Source: JBKECP01 sp047974765 (lineage in GTDB: Bacteria; Pseudomonadota; Gammaproteobacteria; Pseudomonadales; Halieaceae). From it: a stretch of DNA of 64,000 nucleotides. Position numbers and translations under genes: made by a program. Below are positions 9,674 through 18,629 of this stretch, one piece after another. Location of the stretch: the NCBI GenBank assembly GCA_047974765.1, contig JBKECP010000020.1, positions 62,001 to 126,000 on the forward strand. The letters are read 5' to 3'. Under the pieces are notes generated by a model. That model saw only the letters and a list, made by a program, of their open reading frames with translations. It made no database searches and was not told where the DNA came from. The number at the start of each line of letters is the position of its first letter. The stretch's first letter is position 1.

Positions 9674-10687
9674 CTACAGCAAATCCGTGAGGGAAATACC
9701 GACACCAATGCGATTGGTGAGCTGGTCATAGTCAATCAGACTTTCACCGTAGCCATAGAAATACTGCACATAACCCTTGAAGCGGGGGCTCAGTGGAAAG
9801 CTCCACTCCAGTTGTACCGCACCCTTGTTATCACTGCGCAGATTGTTACGCACCATCATTGAAAATTCGTGTTGATGGTACTTCCAGATACCGGTGAGAT
9901 CACCGTAACCGTAATAGGCAAGAATATCCTTATTGTCATCCTCTTTGTCGTTTTCCGGTAGTCGATACCAGAGGCGGGCATTGAGGCTCATGCGTTCACG
10001 TTCAAAGATGGCGCCGGCCATAATCCGGTTCCAGCTGCGGGATAATTCCTTGCTGCGCCCATTTGACTGGTGGTTAAAGCCGAGTCTGATGACAGTATTG
10101 GTAAAGCCCATAACCTGCCAGTCGTTGTCCAGCGTAAAAAAAACTTCTGGCTGATAGTTGGTTTCCCGAAAAGGTGAAGATTCTGTGTAGAGCTGCCACC
10201 AGTTCTGCTGGGTATAGGCACCCCACAGGCTTATCCGGTCGCTAAGAATATCTTCCCAAATCAATGCCTTGAGACTGATCTGGAATTTGGCCTCCAGCTC
10301 TTCCATGTCATCTTCGGGTTCCTGGGCATCCCACAGCTGTCGGTTGGGCTTGTTGTTATAGCTAACTGGCAGCAGATAGTTGCGATGGTGGGGGGTGATC
10401 ACAAACGCATTAAAGGCTATTGCTTTTTCCTGGCGCAGGCGATCTCCCGCCAGTAGTGTTTTCTGACCAGGGCCTTCTTCGAGTAAGCGCTCTTCAACCG
10501 GCATGATGGGATTTTCAGGGTCATGCAGAGCTGTTTCAGCTTCCTGTCGGGCCAGGGCATCGTAGCAACCCAGGCGCAAGGCATCACTCTCAATCAGTGC
10601 GCATTCAGCCAGGTTGGTGGCGCTATTGCTGTGAGGTACTGTGGTGATCAATAACAGGCCCAGGAGTGAGGGCAGGGAATGTTTCAT
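9674..10687 (-). CDS. pldA: outer-membrane phospholipase A (OMPLA)
   Basis: A calcium-dependent outer-membrane phospholipase of 337 residues. The OMPLA catalytic triad is visible with exact family spacing: H206 and S208 in NHQSNGRS, and N220 in SRSWNR (offsets +2 and +14, as in the Escherichia coli enzyme H142/S144/N156). ATG 10687 is chosen over 10699 because GGATGG lies 8 bases upstream of it and a signal peptide follows (MKHSLPSLLGLLLITTVPHS). Between the signal peptide and barrel is an extra domain of about 100 residues beginning LAECALIESDALRLGCYDALA, a short cysteine-pair motif also seen in other gammaproteobacterial phospholipases. It probably acts in outer-membrane lipid turnover under stress. 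Confidence 0.92.
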   Translation of the reverse strand: MKHSLPSLLGLLLITTVPHSNSATNLAECALIESDALRLGCYDALARQEAETALHDPENPIMPVEERLLEEGPGQKTLLAGDRLRQEKAIAFNAFVITPHHRNYLLPVSYNNKPNRQLWDAQEPEDDMEELEAKFQISLKALIWEDILSDRISLWGAYTQQNWWQLYTESSPFRETNYQPEVFFTLDNDWQVMGFTNTVIRLGFNHQSNGRSKELSRSWNRIMAGAIFERERMSLNARLWYRLPENDKEDDNKDILAYYGYGDLTGIWKYHQHEFSMMVRNNLRSDNKGAVQLEWSFPLSPRFKGYVQYFYGYGESLIDYDQLTNRIGVGISLTDLL

Positions 10688-10886
10688 CAATATTGCCATC
10701 CATAGAATATGTCAGGGCGCACATGATAGAAGATATGGTGGTTCAGTGACAGGATGGCTTTTGCTAGACTTGCCCGTTTTTATTATTAGCCCGGCAATCT
10801 GCCAATGTTTGTGGGCTTAATTATCCGGGATTGTCCGGCTGTCATACTGATCCGGGCCTGTTTGAGATTGCTTTCAAGGTAGAGAT

Positions 10887-11990
10887 ATGAACCCTGCAAA
10901 CCAAGTACTGGCGGTAAACAATGATCTTCCCATTCGCATCGAGCGACCTGTACACAGCGGCAAAGTGCGCTCGGTCTATTGGTTGACCGCGGCAGACAGC
11001 CGCCGTCTGATTGCTGAGCGGGACTACAATGTCGCTGATGATGCCCCCCTGGCAATTATGGTGATCTCTGATCGCATATCGGCCTTTGACTGTATCTGGC
11101 ATGGCGAGGGCGATATGTATGGTGTGCCCGGTAAAGGGGCGGCATTGAATGCAATCTCCAATCACTGGTTTGAACGGTTTCGGCAGTGCGAACTGGCTGA
11201 CAGCCATATACTGGAAGTGCCACATCCCTTTGTCTGGGTGGTGCAGCAGGCCAGACCCGTGATGATCGAGGCTATTGCCCGGCAGTATATTACCGGTTCC
11301 ATGTGGCGTGCCTATGACAAGGGCGAGCGGGTGTTTTGTGGTATATCCATCCCGGATGGTCTGGCTCGTGACCAAAGACTGCCTGAATTGTTGGTAACAC
11401 CTTCCACCAAAGGTATTCTCAAAGGTATTTCAGGTGTGCCGGAAGCGGATGATGTCAATATTACCCGTGCTGATATTGAAGCAAACTATAAAGCCTTCAA
11501 TTTTTCCAGCCCGGGTGATATTGATCACTATGAAAGACTCCTGCGTGAGGGTTTTGATGTGATTGGTAGTGAGCTGGCGGAACTGGACCAGATTTTTGTT
11601 GATACCAAATTTGAATTTGGTTATGTCCGCGATGCGGCTGGTATGGAAAAGCTGATTTATATGGATGAGGTGGGTACGCCTGATTCATCGCGTATATGGG
11701 ATGGCCTGTCTTATCGGCAGGGACGTATTGTTGAAAATTCAAAAGAGGGTTTTCGTCAATTGCTGCTGTCTCATTTTTCCGACGCCGATATTTTGCTTAA
11801 TAAGGATCGCATGAGTGAGCGTCAGACTCTGGCCCGCGACAATGCCTTGCCCACCGATATGTTAATGGCTGTATCAGAAACGTATGCGGGTATTGCCGAG
11901 CGTATTACAGGTAAAAAACTGCAAATATCAACTGACCCAAAAGCGGAAATTATCGACATACTGGGCCATGATTTTGGGTTGGTTGATTGA
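10887..11990 (+). CDS. purC: phosphoribosylaminoimidazole-succinocarboxamide synthase (long form)
   Basis: SAICAR synthetase, the purine-pathway step that ligates aspartate to CAIR using ATP in the cytoplasm. At 367 residues it is the long version found in several gammaproteobacteria rather than the 237-residue Escherichia coli form. Diagnostic segments are HSGKVRSVYWL, VISDRISAFDCIW, GVPGKGAALNAIS, ARQYITGSMWRAY, FVDTKFEFGYV and YMDEVGTPDSSRIWD. AAGG lies 9 bases before the ATG. Its stop overlaps the TTG start of the downstream permease, so the two are probably co-translated. Confidence 0.96.
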   Translation: MNPANQVLAVNNDLPIRIERPVHSGKVRSVYWLTAADSRRLIAERDYNVADDAPLAIMVISDRISAFDCIWHGEGDMYGVPGKGAALNAISNHWFERFRQCELADSHILEVPHPFVWVVQQARPVMIEAIARQYITGSMWRAYDKGERVFCGISIPDGLARDQRLPELLVTPSTKGILKGISGVPEADDVNITRADIEANYKAFNFSSPGDIDHYERLLREGFDVIGSELAELDQIFVDTKFEFGYVRDAAGMEKLIYMDEVGTPDSSRIWDGLSYRQGRIVENSKEGFRQLLLSHFSDADILLNKDRMSERQTLARDNALPTDMLMAVSETYAGIAERITGKKLQISTDPKAEIIDILGHDFGLVD

Positions 11991-12772
11991 ATCTTCCCCT
12001 GCTGATTGATCCTGCTTTTTATCTGGTGAGCATACCGGCAGTTCTGCTGTACGGTATTGCCAAAGGTGGTTTTGGGGGAGCTATTGCTGTTGTGGCTGTG
12101 CCGCTAATGGCACTGGCTATGGAGCCGACCCGGGCCGCGGCAATTATGTTGCCAATTCTGGTTTTGATGGATGTGATCGTTGTCAAAGTCTACTGGGGAA
12201 AATTTGACAGGCGAGCGTTGCAGATTCTCCTGCCCGGTGCCTTGTTGGGTATTGTTATTGGATATCTGGCTGCCGATAACATGAGTGAGCACTGGATGCG
12301 ACTGTTAATTGGCATTGTTGCTGTCAGTTTTGGCCTGAATCACTTTTTATCATCTACCAAAAATACCCGGCGTCCTCACCGTTGTCTGGTAGGTGGTTTT
12401 TGGGGGACAGTGGCGGGTTTTACCAGCTTCAGTATTCATTCAGGTGGGCCGCCGCTGACCATTTATCTGCTTTCCCGGGGGCTTGCTCCCTTGCTGTTTG
12501 CGGGTACCGCCGGTATTTTTTTTGCTGTAGTGAATATCATCAAACTGATTCCCTACACGTTGCTGGGACAATTCAATACAGAAAATCTGCTGTATTCACT
12601 GGTGTTGATGCCGATAGCGCCGCTGGGTGTGTGGACAGGGCGATATCTGGTGGAGAGGATTAATCCGAAGGTCTATTATGGCATTATCAGTGCACTTCTG
12701 ATGCTTGTTGGTTGCCGACTGTCCTGGCAGGGTGCCAGTGGTGTTCTGGCCACAGGTGCTGGTGTTACCTGA
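11987..12772 (+). CDS. TSUP (TauE/SafE) family membrane permease
   Basis: A 261-residue integral membrane protein of the TauE/SafE sulfite/sulfonate exporter family. Several hydrophobic segments and the family motif GIAKGGFGG near the N-terminus are visible, with a second repeat-like motif around GGFWGTVAGFTSFSIHSGGPP. The start is TTG at 11987, overlapping the purC stop; no better ATG lies near the start of the first membrane segment. The substrate (sulfite, sulfonate or another organic anion) cannot be read from the sequence. The link to purC is probably only transcriptional. Confidence 0.85.
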   Translation: MNLPLLIDPAFYLVSIPAVLLYGIAKGGFGGAIAVVAVPLMALAMEPTRAAAIMLPILVLMDVIVVKVYWGKFDRRALQILLPGALLGIVIGYLAADNMSEHWMRLLIGIVAVSFGLNHFLSSTKNTRRPHRCLVGGFWGTVAGFTSFSIHSGGPPLTIYLLSRGLAPLLFAGTAGIFFAVVNIIKLIPYTLLGQFNTENLLYSLVLMPIAPLGVWTGRYLVERINPKVYYGIISALLMLVGCRLSWQGASGVLATGAGVT

Positions 12773-12935
12773 GACGGCTTGAGCTGTTCTTGACGGGAGT
12801 GTCATACATGGGACAGTCCCGTGAGCGAGGTCACGATAGCCTCTGACAAGCCGGTTGGCAACTGGTCATTGTTTTGAAATATAACAATAGTTAAAACGGA
12901 AAAAGCCAATTCATGTCATCAAGAGGAATCAATTC

Positions 12936-14474
12936 ATGCAGGCAATAGCAAAATTTGCCCGGGCAGCACTGGTATTTTGCCTGGGCCTTATCTGTCAGGC
13001 GACTGCCGCTGCGGATAAACCCAATATTCTGGTCATTATGGGCGACGATATTGGTATCTGGAATATCAGTCGCTACAGCATGGGCCAGATGGGCTATCAG
13101 ACCCCCAATATCGACCGTATCGCCAATGAGGGAATGATCTTTAGCGACTACTACGGTGAACAGAGCTGTACCGCAGGCCGTTCCGCTTTTATTACCGGGC
13201 AGCATCCTGTGCGCACAGGTCTGACCAAAGTGGGCATACCCGGGGCTGAGCTGGGCCTGCAACCGGAAGATCCGACATTGGCAGAACTGCTTAAACCACT
13301 GGGTTATACCTCTGGCCAGTTTGGCAAGAACCATCTGGGTGATCGTGATGAGTTTTTGCCAACCAACCATGGTTTTGATGAGTTCTTTGGCAATCTATAC
13401 CACCTCAATGCCGAGGAAATGCCGGAAGATCCGGATTACCCCACGGATCCTGAGTTTCGTAAACGCTTTAATCCTCGCGGTGTAATTCACAGCTATGCCG
13501 ATGGCCGTATTGAAGACAGCGGCCCACTCAATCGCAAGCGCATGGAAACAACTGATGAGGAGTTTCTGGCAGCAACCCTGAAGTTTATTGACAAAGCGCA
13601 TGCCGAGAACAAGCCCTTTTTTGTCTGGTTTAACTCCACCCGGATGCACTATTACACGCACATCAAGGATGAGAGTCGGGGGCTGAGCGGGCAGGGTTTC
13701 TATAACGATGGCATGGTGGAGCATGACGGCCATGTCGGCCAGCTGCTGGCCAAGCTCGATGATCTGGGTATTACTGACAACACCATCGTGCTGTATACCA
13801 CCGACAATGGCCCCCATTACAGCCAGTGGCCAGATGCGGGAATTACACCTTATCGCGGTGAAAAAAATACAAACTGGGAAGGTGGTTTCAGAGTGCCGGC
13901 CATGGTGCGCTGGCCCAGCCAGATTCCTTCAGGCAAGATCAGTAACAACGTTATGTCGCACCTGGATTGGGTGCCAACCCTGTTGGCTGCTGCCGGTGAC
14001 AGCCAAGCCAAGGAGCAGCTGCTCAAAGGTAAACGTGTGGCGGGTAAGAATTTTAAAGTCCATCTGGATGGATATAACTTTCTACCTTATTTAACGGGTA
14101 AGTCTGAAGCCTCTCCCCGTGAAAATTTCTTCTATTTCAGTGATGATGGCAAGTTGTTGTCAATGCGCACAGGTGACTGGAAGCTGGTTTTTGCTGAGCA
14201 ACGGGCACGGCGTTTTGATGTCTGGCGTGACCCTTTTGTAATACTGCGTGCTCCGAAAGTCTTTAATTTGCGGCGCGATCCTTTTGAGCGTGCCGACACT
14301 GACAGTAATAGCTATAACCTCTGGTGGGATAAAAAAGTGGGCTTCATTGCCACCAAGTCGATGGTTATAGTGGCCGACTTTGTTCGCACATTGCAGGAGT
14401 ATCCACCACGCCAGCGGCCTGCAAGTTTTACCGTTGACCAGATACTTGAGCCGCTCTACGAGTCTGGAAAGTGA
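12936..14474 (+). CDS. secreted type I arylsulfatase
   Basis: A 512-residue sulfatase with a signal peptide (residues 1-25, cleaved after ATAA). The formylglycine-site motif is CTAGR at residues 78-82, the CxAxR variant of CxPxR, followed by SAFITGQHP. Metal ligands are supplied by GDDIG (residues 36-40) and by TDNGPHYSQWPDAG. A lysine/histidine site lies in SGQFGKNHLGD. It probably hydrolyses a sulfate ester in the periplasm or outside the cell. AGAGGA is 8 bases before the ATG. A DUF442 gene follows after 5 bases. No formylglycine-generating enzyme or anaerobic maturase is in the window, so maturation must depend on a gene elsewhere. Confidence 0.9.
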   Translation: MQAIAKFARAALVFCLGLICQATAAADKPNILVIMGDDIGIWNISRYSMGQMGYQTPNIDRIANEGMIFSDYYGEQSCTAGRSAFITGQHPVRTGLTKVGIPGAELGLQPEDPTLAELLKPLGYTSGQFGKNHLGDRDEFLPTNHGFDEFFGNLYHLNAEEMPEDPDYPTDPEFRKRFNPRGVIHSYADGRIEDSGPLNRKRMETTDEEFLAATLKFIDKAHAENKPFFVWFNSTRMHYYTHIKDESRGLSGQGFYNDGMVEHDGHVGQLLAKLDDLGITDNTIVLYTTDNGPHYSQWPDAGITPYRGEKNTNWEGGFRVPAMVRWPSQIPSGKISNNVMSHLDWVPTLLAAAGDSQAKEQLLKGKRVAGKNFKVHLDGYNFLPYLTGKSEASPRENFFYFSDDGKLLSMRTGDWKLVFAEQRARRFDVWRDPFVILRAPKVFNLRRDPFERADTDSNSYNLWWDKKVGFIATKSMVIVADFVRTLQEYPPRQRPASFTVDQILEPLYESGK

Positions 14475-14479
14475 TGTAG

Positions 14480-14881
14480 ATGAAAATTATGGAACTGGCA
14501 CCTGATGTGGGCGCCTCTGAACAGATCAGCATTGATGATTTACCTGTCATTGTTGCTGCCGGTTATAAGGTAATACTCAATAACCGTCCTGATGGTGAAT
14601 CTCCCGGTCAGCCTGACGGTGCCGCTATTGCAGCAGCGGCAGCTGAACTGGGACTGGTGTATCGATATTTGCCAGTAACAGCGGCAAATTTTTCCGGTAC
14701 TGATCTGACAGAGGTGGCAGCGGCTTTTGAAGATGGGCCTGTCCTGGCCTTCTGTCGTACAGGTACCCGTTCTGCCAACCTGTGGGTTGCTTCGCGTTCG
14801 TCCCGGGATCACGCCCAGGCGCGGGAGCGGGCACGTTCGTTGGGCTACGATCTGACAATGGCCGACCACCTGCTCAGTTGA
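14480..14881 (+). CDS. DUF442 / TIGR01244 family protein (phosphatase- or sulfurtransferase-like)
   Basis: A 133-residue cytoplasmic protein of the TIGR01244/DUF442 family (also called Blh-like), which shares the cysteine-loop fold of dual-specificity phosphatases. The reactive loop is LAFCRTGTRSANLW with the cysteine near residue 94. The N-terminal IILNNRPDGES-type segment is present (VILNNRPDGE). The physiological substrate of this family is not settled; in some bacteria it is linked to sulfide or persulfide metabolism. Placement 5 bases after a sulfatase gene hints at sulfur chemistry but proves nothing. ATG 14489 is an alternative start. A strong terminator follows. Confidence 0.85.
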   Translation: MKIMELAPDVGASEQISIDDLPVIVAAGYKVILNNRPDGESPGQPDGAAIAAAAAELGLVYRYLPVTAANFSGTDLTEVAAAFEDGPVLAFCRTGTRSANLWVASRSSRDHAQARERARSLGYDLTMADHLLS

Positions 14882-14900
14882 CACGTTCAAGTTCCATTGT

Positions 14901-14935
14901 AACGGCTCATCTCAACGGAGGTGGGCCGTTTTTTG
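14901..14935 (+). terminator. intrinsic terminator after sulfatase-DUF442 operon
   Basis: AACGGCTCATCT pairs fully (allowing G-U) with AGGTGGGCCGTT around the loop CAACGG, giving a 12-base-pair stem followed directly by TTTTTTG. Confidence 0.85.
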
Positions 14936-15048
14936 TGTCGGGCTGGCTTGCGCTTTGCTGGGGCTCTGTTAGCCTCAAGAGCTTTCTTTGCCCCGTGTTA
15001 TTTGAAGTAGTATTTGAAATAGCAATAAGATTGAGGATTGATAACAAT

Positions 15049-16392
15049 ATGTATAAACCCTTGAAATTTTTAGCCTCGGCAGTATTTGCCTGTTCAGTTG
15101 CTTCGCCGGTGCTGTCAGCCGAATTAAAAGCTGATATTGCCAAAGACTACAAGACCCATCTGGCAGCCTTGTTTGATCATTTTCATCGCAATCCCGAATT
15201 GTCAGGTATGGAAGTACAAACTGCTGCACGGCTGGCCAAAGAGCTGCGCAATGCCGGTTTTGAGGTCACTGAAGGTGTTGGTGGCACGGGTATCGTGGCG
15301 ATGATGAAAAATGGTCCGGGGCCACTGGTGATGATGCGTGCAGATATGGATGGTTTGCCAGTTGAGGAAAAATCCGGTCTGGACAACGCCTCCCGGACCA
15401 GGCAGGTGGACTGGGATGGCAATGAAGTCTTTGTCATGCATGCCTGTGGTCACGATGTGCATATAACCAGTCTGGTCGGTACTGCCCGCATCATGGTGGC
15501 CCGCAAGAGCCAGTGGTCCGGTACCCTGATGTTGCTTGGTCAGCCGGCAGAGGAGAGGATCAATGGTGCCCGGGGGATGATGGGTGACGATCTCTGGCAG
15601 CGCTTTGGACAACCCGATTACGCACTGGCTTTTCATGTCAGCTCAGAACTGCCTGTTGGCAAACTGGGTGTGACGGAGGGCTCCCCCTATTCGGGGGCTG
15701 ATACGGTGGATATTATTGTGCCCGGCGTTGGTGCGCATGGCGCCAGCCCGCACCGGGGGATTGATCCGGTAGTACTTGGCAGTCAGATTGTACTGGCTTT
15801 GCAAACGGTGATCAGTCGTGAAAAAGCCCCTCGTTATCCAGGTGTAATTACTGTTGGTTCCTTCCAGGCGGGTAGTAAGCACAACATTATTTCTGATGAG
15901 GCGCGTCTGCAATTGACCGTGCGTAGTGATGAGCCTGAAACCCGTGCCTTGTTGTTGGCGGGTATTGAGCGGGTCGCTGTCAATATGGGGCGTGTGGCCG
16001 GTTTGCCGGAAGATAATTTGCCACGGGTTATTGTGTCTGAGGAGTCGGTACCTGCCACCATCAATGATGCAGCGTTGACCCGCAGATTGAGCGCGGTATG
16101 GACTGAACAGATTGCAGGCGATGTTATTGTCGGTGTTGAAAATCGCAAGGGTATGGGGGCGGAAGATTTTCCTTTCTTTACGACTGAACCACGAATTGCC
16201 AGTACCTATTTTGCTGTTGGGGGTACACCCCCTGAAGATTTTGAGCGTGAAAAGGCCGGTGGTGCAGCGGTGCCCTCACATCATTCACCGCTGTTTAAAA
16301 TCAGTCCCGAACCCTCTGTAAGCCTCGGTGTGGAGGCAACAGTTATTGCCCTGCTGGAATTGTTACAAAAACCAGCTCAGCCGGTACAGTAA
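15049..16392 (+). CDS. exported M20D family amidohydrolase / peptidase
   Basis: A 447-residue metal-dependent amidohydrolase of the HipO/IAA-amino-acid hydrolase type. The frame is open to 14782, but ATG 15049 begins a signal peptide (MYKPLKFLASAVFACSVASP, then VLSAEL) and lies beyond the upstream terminator. Metal-binding motifs include MRADMDGLPV, HACGHDVH (histidine at residue 131), GQPAEERINGARGM and MGAEDFPFF, with a C-terminal SHHSPLFKI histidine. It probably cleaves N-acyl amino acids or related amides in the periplasm. A short gap leads into the cytochrome b561 gene; the two may share a transcript without a functional link. Confidence 0.9.
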   Translation: MYKPLKFLASAVFACSVASPVLSAELKADIAKDYKTHLAALFDHFHRNPELSGMEVQTAARLAKELRNAGFEVTEGVGGTGIVAMMKNGPGPLVMMRADMDGLPVEEKSGLDNASRTRQVDWDGNEVFVMHACGHDVHITSLVGTARIMVARKSQWSGTLMLLGQPAEERINGARGMMGDDLWQRFGQPDYALAFHVSSELPVGKLGVTEGSPYSGADTVDIIVPGVGAHGASPHRGIDPVVLGSQIVLALQTVISREKAPRYPGVITVGSFQAGSKHNIISDEARLQLTVRSDEPETRALLLAGIERVAVNMGRVAGLPEDNLPRVIVSEESVPATINDAALTRRLSAVWTEQIAGDVIVGVENRKGMGAEDFPFFTTEPRIASTYFAVGGTPPEDFEREKAGGAAVPSHHSPLFKISPEPSVSLGVEATVIALLELLQKPAQPVQ

Positions 16393-16419
16393 AATGGGTG
16401 TGAAATCAGGAGGGTTGTT

Positions 16420-17079
16420 ATGAATGGAACAACGGTATTGTGGGATGTGCCCACCCGACTTTTTCACTGGTTGTTGGTGTTGGCTATTTTGCTGGCCTGG
16501 TGGACGGCGGAAGAGGGCCATATGGACTGGCACGAATATATAGGTATTAGTGTGCTGGGGCTATTGATATTTCGTATTATCTGGGGGTTTATCGGCAGTC
16601 CGGCATCACGGTTTACTGACTTTTTGCGTGGTCCCGGGACGGTTATCGCTTATATGCGAGGTACTTTGCAGTGGGCACCGGTTGGCCACAACCCCCTGGG
16701 TGGCTGGTCAGTTGTGGCGCTGATAAGTTTATTGCTGTGCCAGTCGATCAGTGGTTTGTTTAATGGTGATGATATTCTCTTTGATGGCCCGCTGCGGCAT
16801 CTGGTCAGCAGTGAGTGGCAGGATCGCTTTGGCGTCATGCATGAAGTGGCTTTTAATGGCTTACTTGCCTTGATATTGCTGCATGTACTGGCGGTACTTT
16901 GGCATCAGTTGAGGCATAAAGAGCCATTGATACAGGCGATGATCAAAGGCAGTGCCCAAGGCAGAGAGGGTGAAGCTGCTCCGGTTTCCATTTGGCGGGC
17001 CGTGGTATTGGTGGTGTTGATTGCTGGAGGGTTCTGGCTTGCGCTGGCAATGATTCCGGCGCCAGTGAGTTATTGGTAA
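16420..17079 (+). CDS. cytochrome b561-type membrane protein
   Basis: A 219-residue diheme cytochrome b of the Ni/Fe-hydrogenase/b561 subfamily that moves electrons across the inner membrane. It has four or five membrane segments and candidate heme histidines in VPTRLFHWLLV, DWHEYIG, MHEVAFNG and LILLHVLAVLWHQLRHKE. A strong ribosome binding site (AGGAGG) is 6 bases before the ATG. It converges on a cytochrome c' gene. b561 and c'-type cytochromes are often neighbours, so an electron-transfer partnership is likely, although here they are on opposite strands. Confidence 0.88.
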   Translation: MNGTTVLWDVPTRLFHWLLVLAILLAWWTAEEGHMDWHEYIGISVLGLLIFRIIWGFIGSPASRFTDFLRGPGTVIAYMRGTLQWAPVGHNPLGGWSVVALISLLLCQSISGLFNGDDILFDGPLRHLVSSEWQDRFGVMHEVAFNGLLALILLHVLAVLWHQLRHKEPLIQAMIKGSAQGREGEAAPVSIWRAVVLVVLIAGGFWLALAMIPAPVSYW

Positions 17080-17120
17080 TTACTTTTGACAGATTTTGTT
17101 GCAGAAACCTCCCGCTGATA

Positions 17121-17158
17121 CCTTCCCGTGCAGCCGCCCAGATGGCTGCACGGGAAGG
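17121..17158. terminator. 14-base-pair perfect hairpin between convergent cytochrome genes
   Basis: CCTTCCCGTGCAGC (17121-17134) is exactly complementary to GCTGCACGGGAAGG (17145-17158), with a 10-base loop. It sits between the two convergent stops and can act for both strands. There is no T-run on either side, so it is a non-classical terminator or transcript-stabilising stem. Confidence 0.65.
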
Positions 17159-17219
17159 GGGGCTATACAGGCGAAGTGATTAAAAGGTCTATTGCCTGTC
17201 GGTACAGCTTAAGTGAGAC

Positions 17220-17702
17220 CTAATAGAGATAATCCTTGGATTTGTAATCATCGTGGCAGGCTTTGCAGGCTTTGCCAACATTGCCTATGGCGCCTGCGAT
17301 CGCCTTGCGGTCACCACCATCATCAACGATTTCTTCCAGTGCATCTGCTGCTCGTTGCAGATCGCTGAACTTTTGTTCAAAGTCAGCCATATTTTCCCAT
17401 ATTTCAGGTTTGGCCCGGGTTTTACCTTTTTCTGAGCCGGGGGCAAAGCCGCGCAACAGATCCAGTTCAGTCAGTGCTTCAAGGTCTTCGGCATAGCGTT
17501 TTAACTGGGCATCACTCCAGGGTATTTCACCCTTGACCATGGCACCCATGGCGCCGAAGTTGGCGCCAACGAGTGCCCAGTAAGACTGGCGATAGGACTG
17601 CAAGGGTTCCTTGTCATCAAAGTGTGAAACGGCAACCGGAGCCAGCGTGATACCTGTAAGCGCCACTGTACCGGCCAGTGCGCATCGGAGGACTTTCTTC
17701 AT
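17220..17702 (-). CDS. periplasmic class II cytochrome c (cytochrome c'-type)
   Basis: A 160-residue protein with a signal peptide (about residues 1-26, MKKVLRCALAGTVALTGITL) and one c-type heme site, CKACH, close to the C-terminus (GKACKACHDDYKSKDYLY). A C-terminal CxxCH in a four-helix-bundle-sized protein is diagnostic for class II cytochromes c. It is probably a soluble periplasmic electron carrier or gas (NO) binding protein. Its neighbour, the b561 protein, is a plausible redox partner. Confidence 0.9.
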   Translation of the reverse strand: MKKVLRCALAGTVALTGITLAPVAVSHFDDKEPLQSYRQSYWALVGANFGAMGAMVKGEIPWSDAQLKRYAEDLEALTELDLLRGFAPGSEKGKTRAKPEIWENMADFEQKFSDLQRAADALEEIVDDGGDRKAIAGAIGNVGKACKACHDDYKSKDYLY

Positions 17703-18019
17703 TGATTCTTCCTCAATTATGAAGTGTTGTGAGAAGTGCTATGGATATTGTTAAGTGCTTTGGCAGCATCGCCCCCATCTTATACAGGCAGCTGATTATG
17801 GTGCAAGGTATCGTACTTGATTTAATCTGGAATCCGCAGTTGGACGTGCCCAATGGTGCTGTAATCGGTGTGTCAGGCAAGGCGGAGCAACGCTGCCTGA
17901 CGCGTCGAGTGCAGTACCAGTGGGTGCGTAGCGTTTTCACCCGGAAGGTGAGTGCGAACAAAGACCAGTATCCATACACTTTCAAGAAGAAAACAAGCGC
18001 TCGACTGCGGAATCTGGAT
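17703..18019. other. intergenic region without a recognised gene
   Basis: About 317 bases upstream of cytochrome c' and downstream of the HupE-like pair. Short frames on both strands lack ribosome binding sites and recognisable domains. It must hold the cytochrome c' promoter, but no box is convincing by eye. Confidence 0.4.
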
Positions 18020-18604
18020 TTAACGAAAGGACAGGGCCAATACCAGCATGGTCATCGCTAGTCCCCAGGAGCCCAGTATACGGATACCAACACTCAGCCA
18101 GGGCTGTCGTGCAATCTCCACCAGACCGCTGATAATAATGAGGATAACGGCAGCGCCGACCCAGCAGCCCAGTATGGCAGCAAAGGTTTGCTGCCGCCCC
18201 AGTTCCCCAACACTTGAATCCATACCAATTAACAGGCCCGCAAGAGCGGCCAGTAGGCCTGTAAGATGTACAGCTAAAGTTACCTTGAGTGCTACCAGTA
18301 AGCCAAAGCAGGCCGCCAGTATCAGCAGCAGGCTCTGCGCGGGTATTATCGTTAGCTTGAACGCGGTTGCCAGCAGGCCGCTTAGCAGGCTTAACAGAAA
18401 GGCGGGGTAGGCGTAGCGCATGGCCTGTATGCCGCGTTGACCAACCAGTAGGCTGAGCATCAGTAGTAGCAATGCATGAGGTAATACCATTAACGGATGC
18501 AATAAGCCGCCATAAAAGTATCCGACGCCTTCAATCGGACTGTGGGCAAAAGCCTCCGTCGGGATAACACTGGCTATTAGTGTCAGTATTGAAGGTAGCC
18601 ACAT
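18020..18604 (-). CDS. HupE/UreJ-like membrane protein, diverged
   Basis: A 194-residue polytopic membrane protein with about six hydrophobic segments. An N-terminal signal-like segment ends in EAFAHSP, followed by a family-like YGGLLHPLMVLPHALLLLML. This resembles the HupE motif HPxxGxDH, but the GxD part is replaced (HPLMVLPH), so metal binding may be altered. It lies 25 bases after a more typical HupE gene and is probably co-transcribed. Nickel or cobalt transport is the family role; here it is only inferred. Confidence 0.7.
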   Translation of the reverse strand: MWLPSILTLIASVIPTEAFAHSPIEGVGYFYGGLLHPLMVLPHALLLLMLSLLVGQRGIQAMRYAYPAFLLSLLSGLLATAFKLTIIPAQSLLLILAACFGLLVALKVTLAVHLTGLLAALAGLLIGMDSSVGELGRQQTFAAILGCWVGAAVILIIISGLVEIARQPWLSVGIRILGSWGLAMTMLVLALSFR

Positions 18605-18629
18605 GGTCAGATTATTCTGGCCTGCCTAT

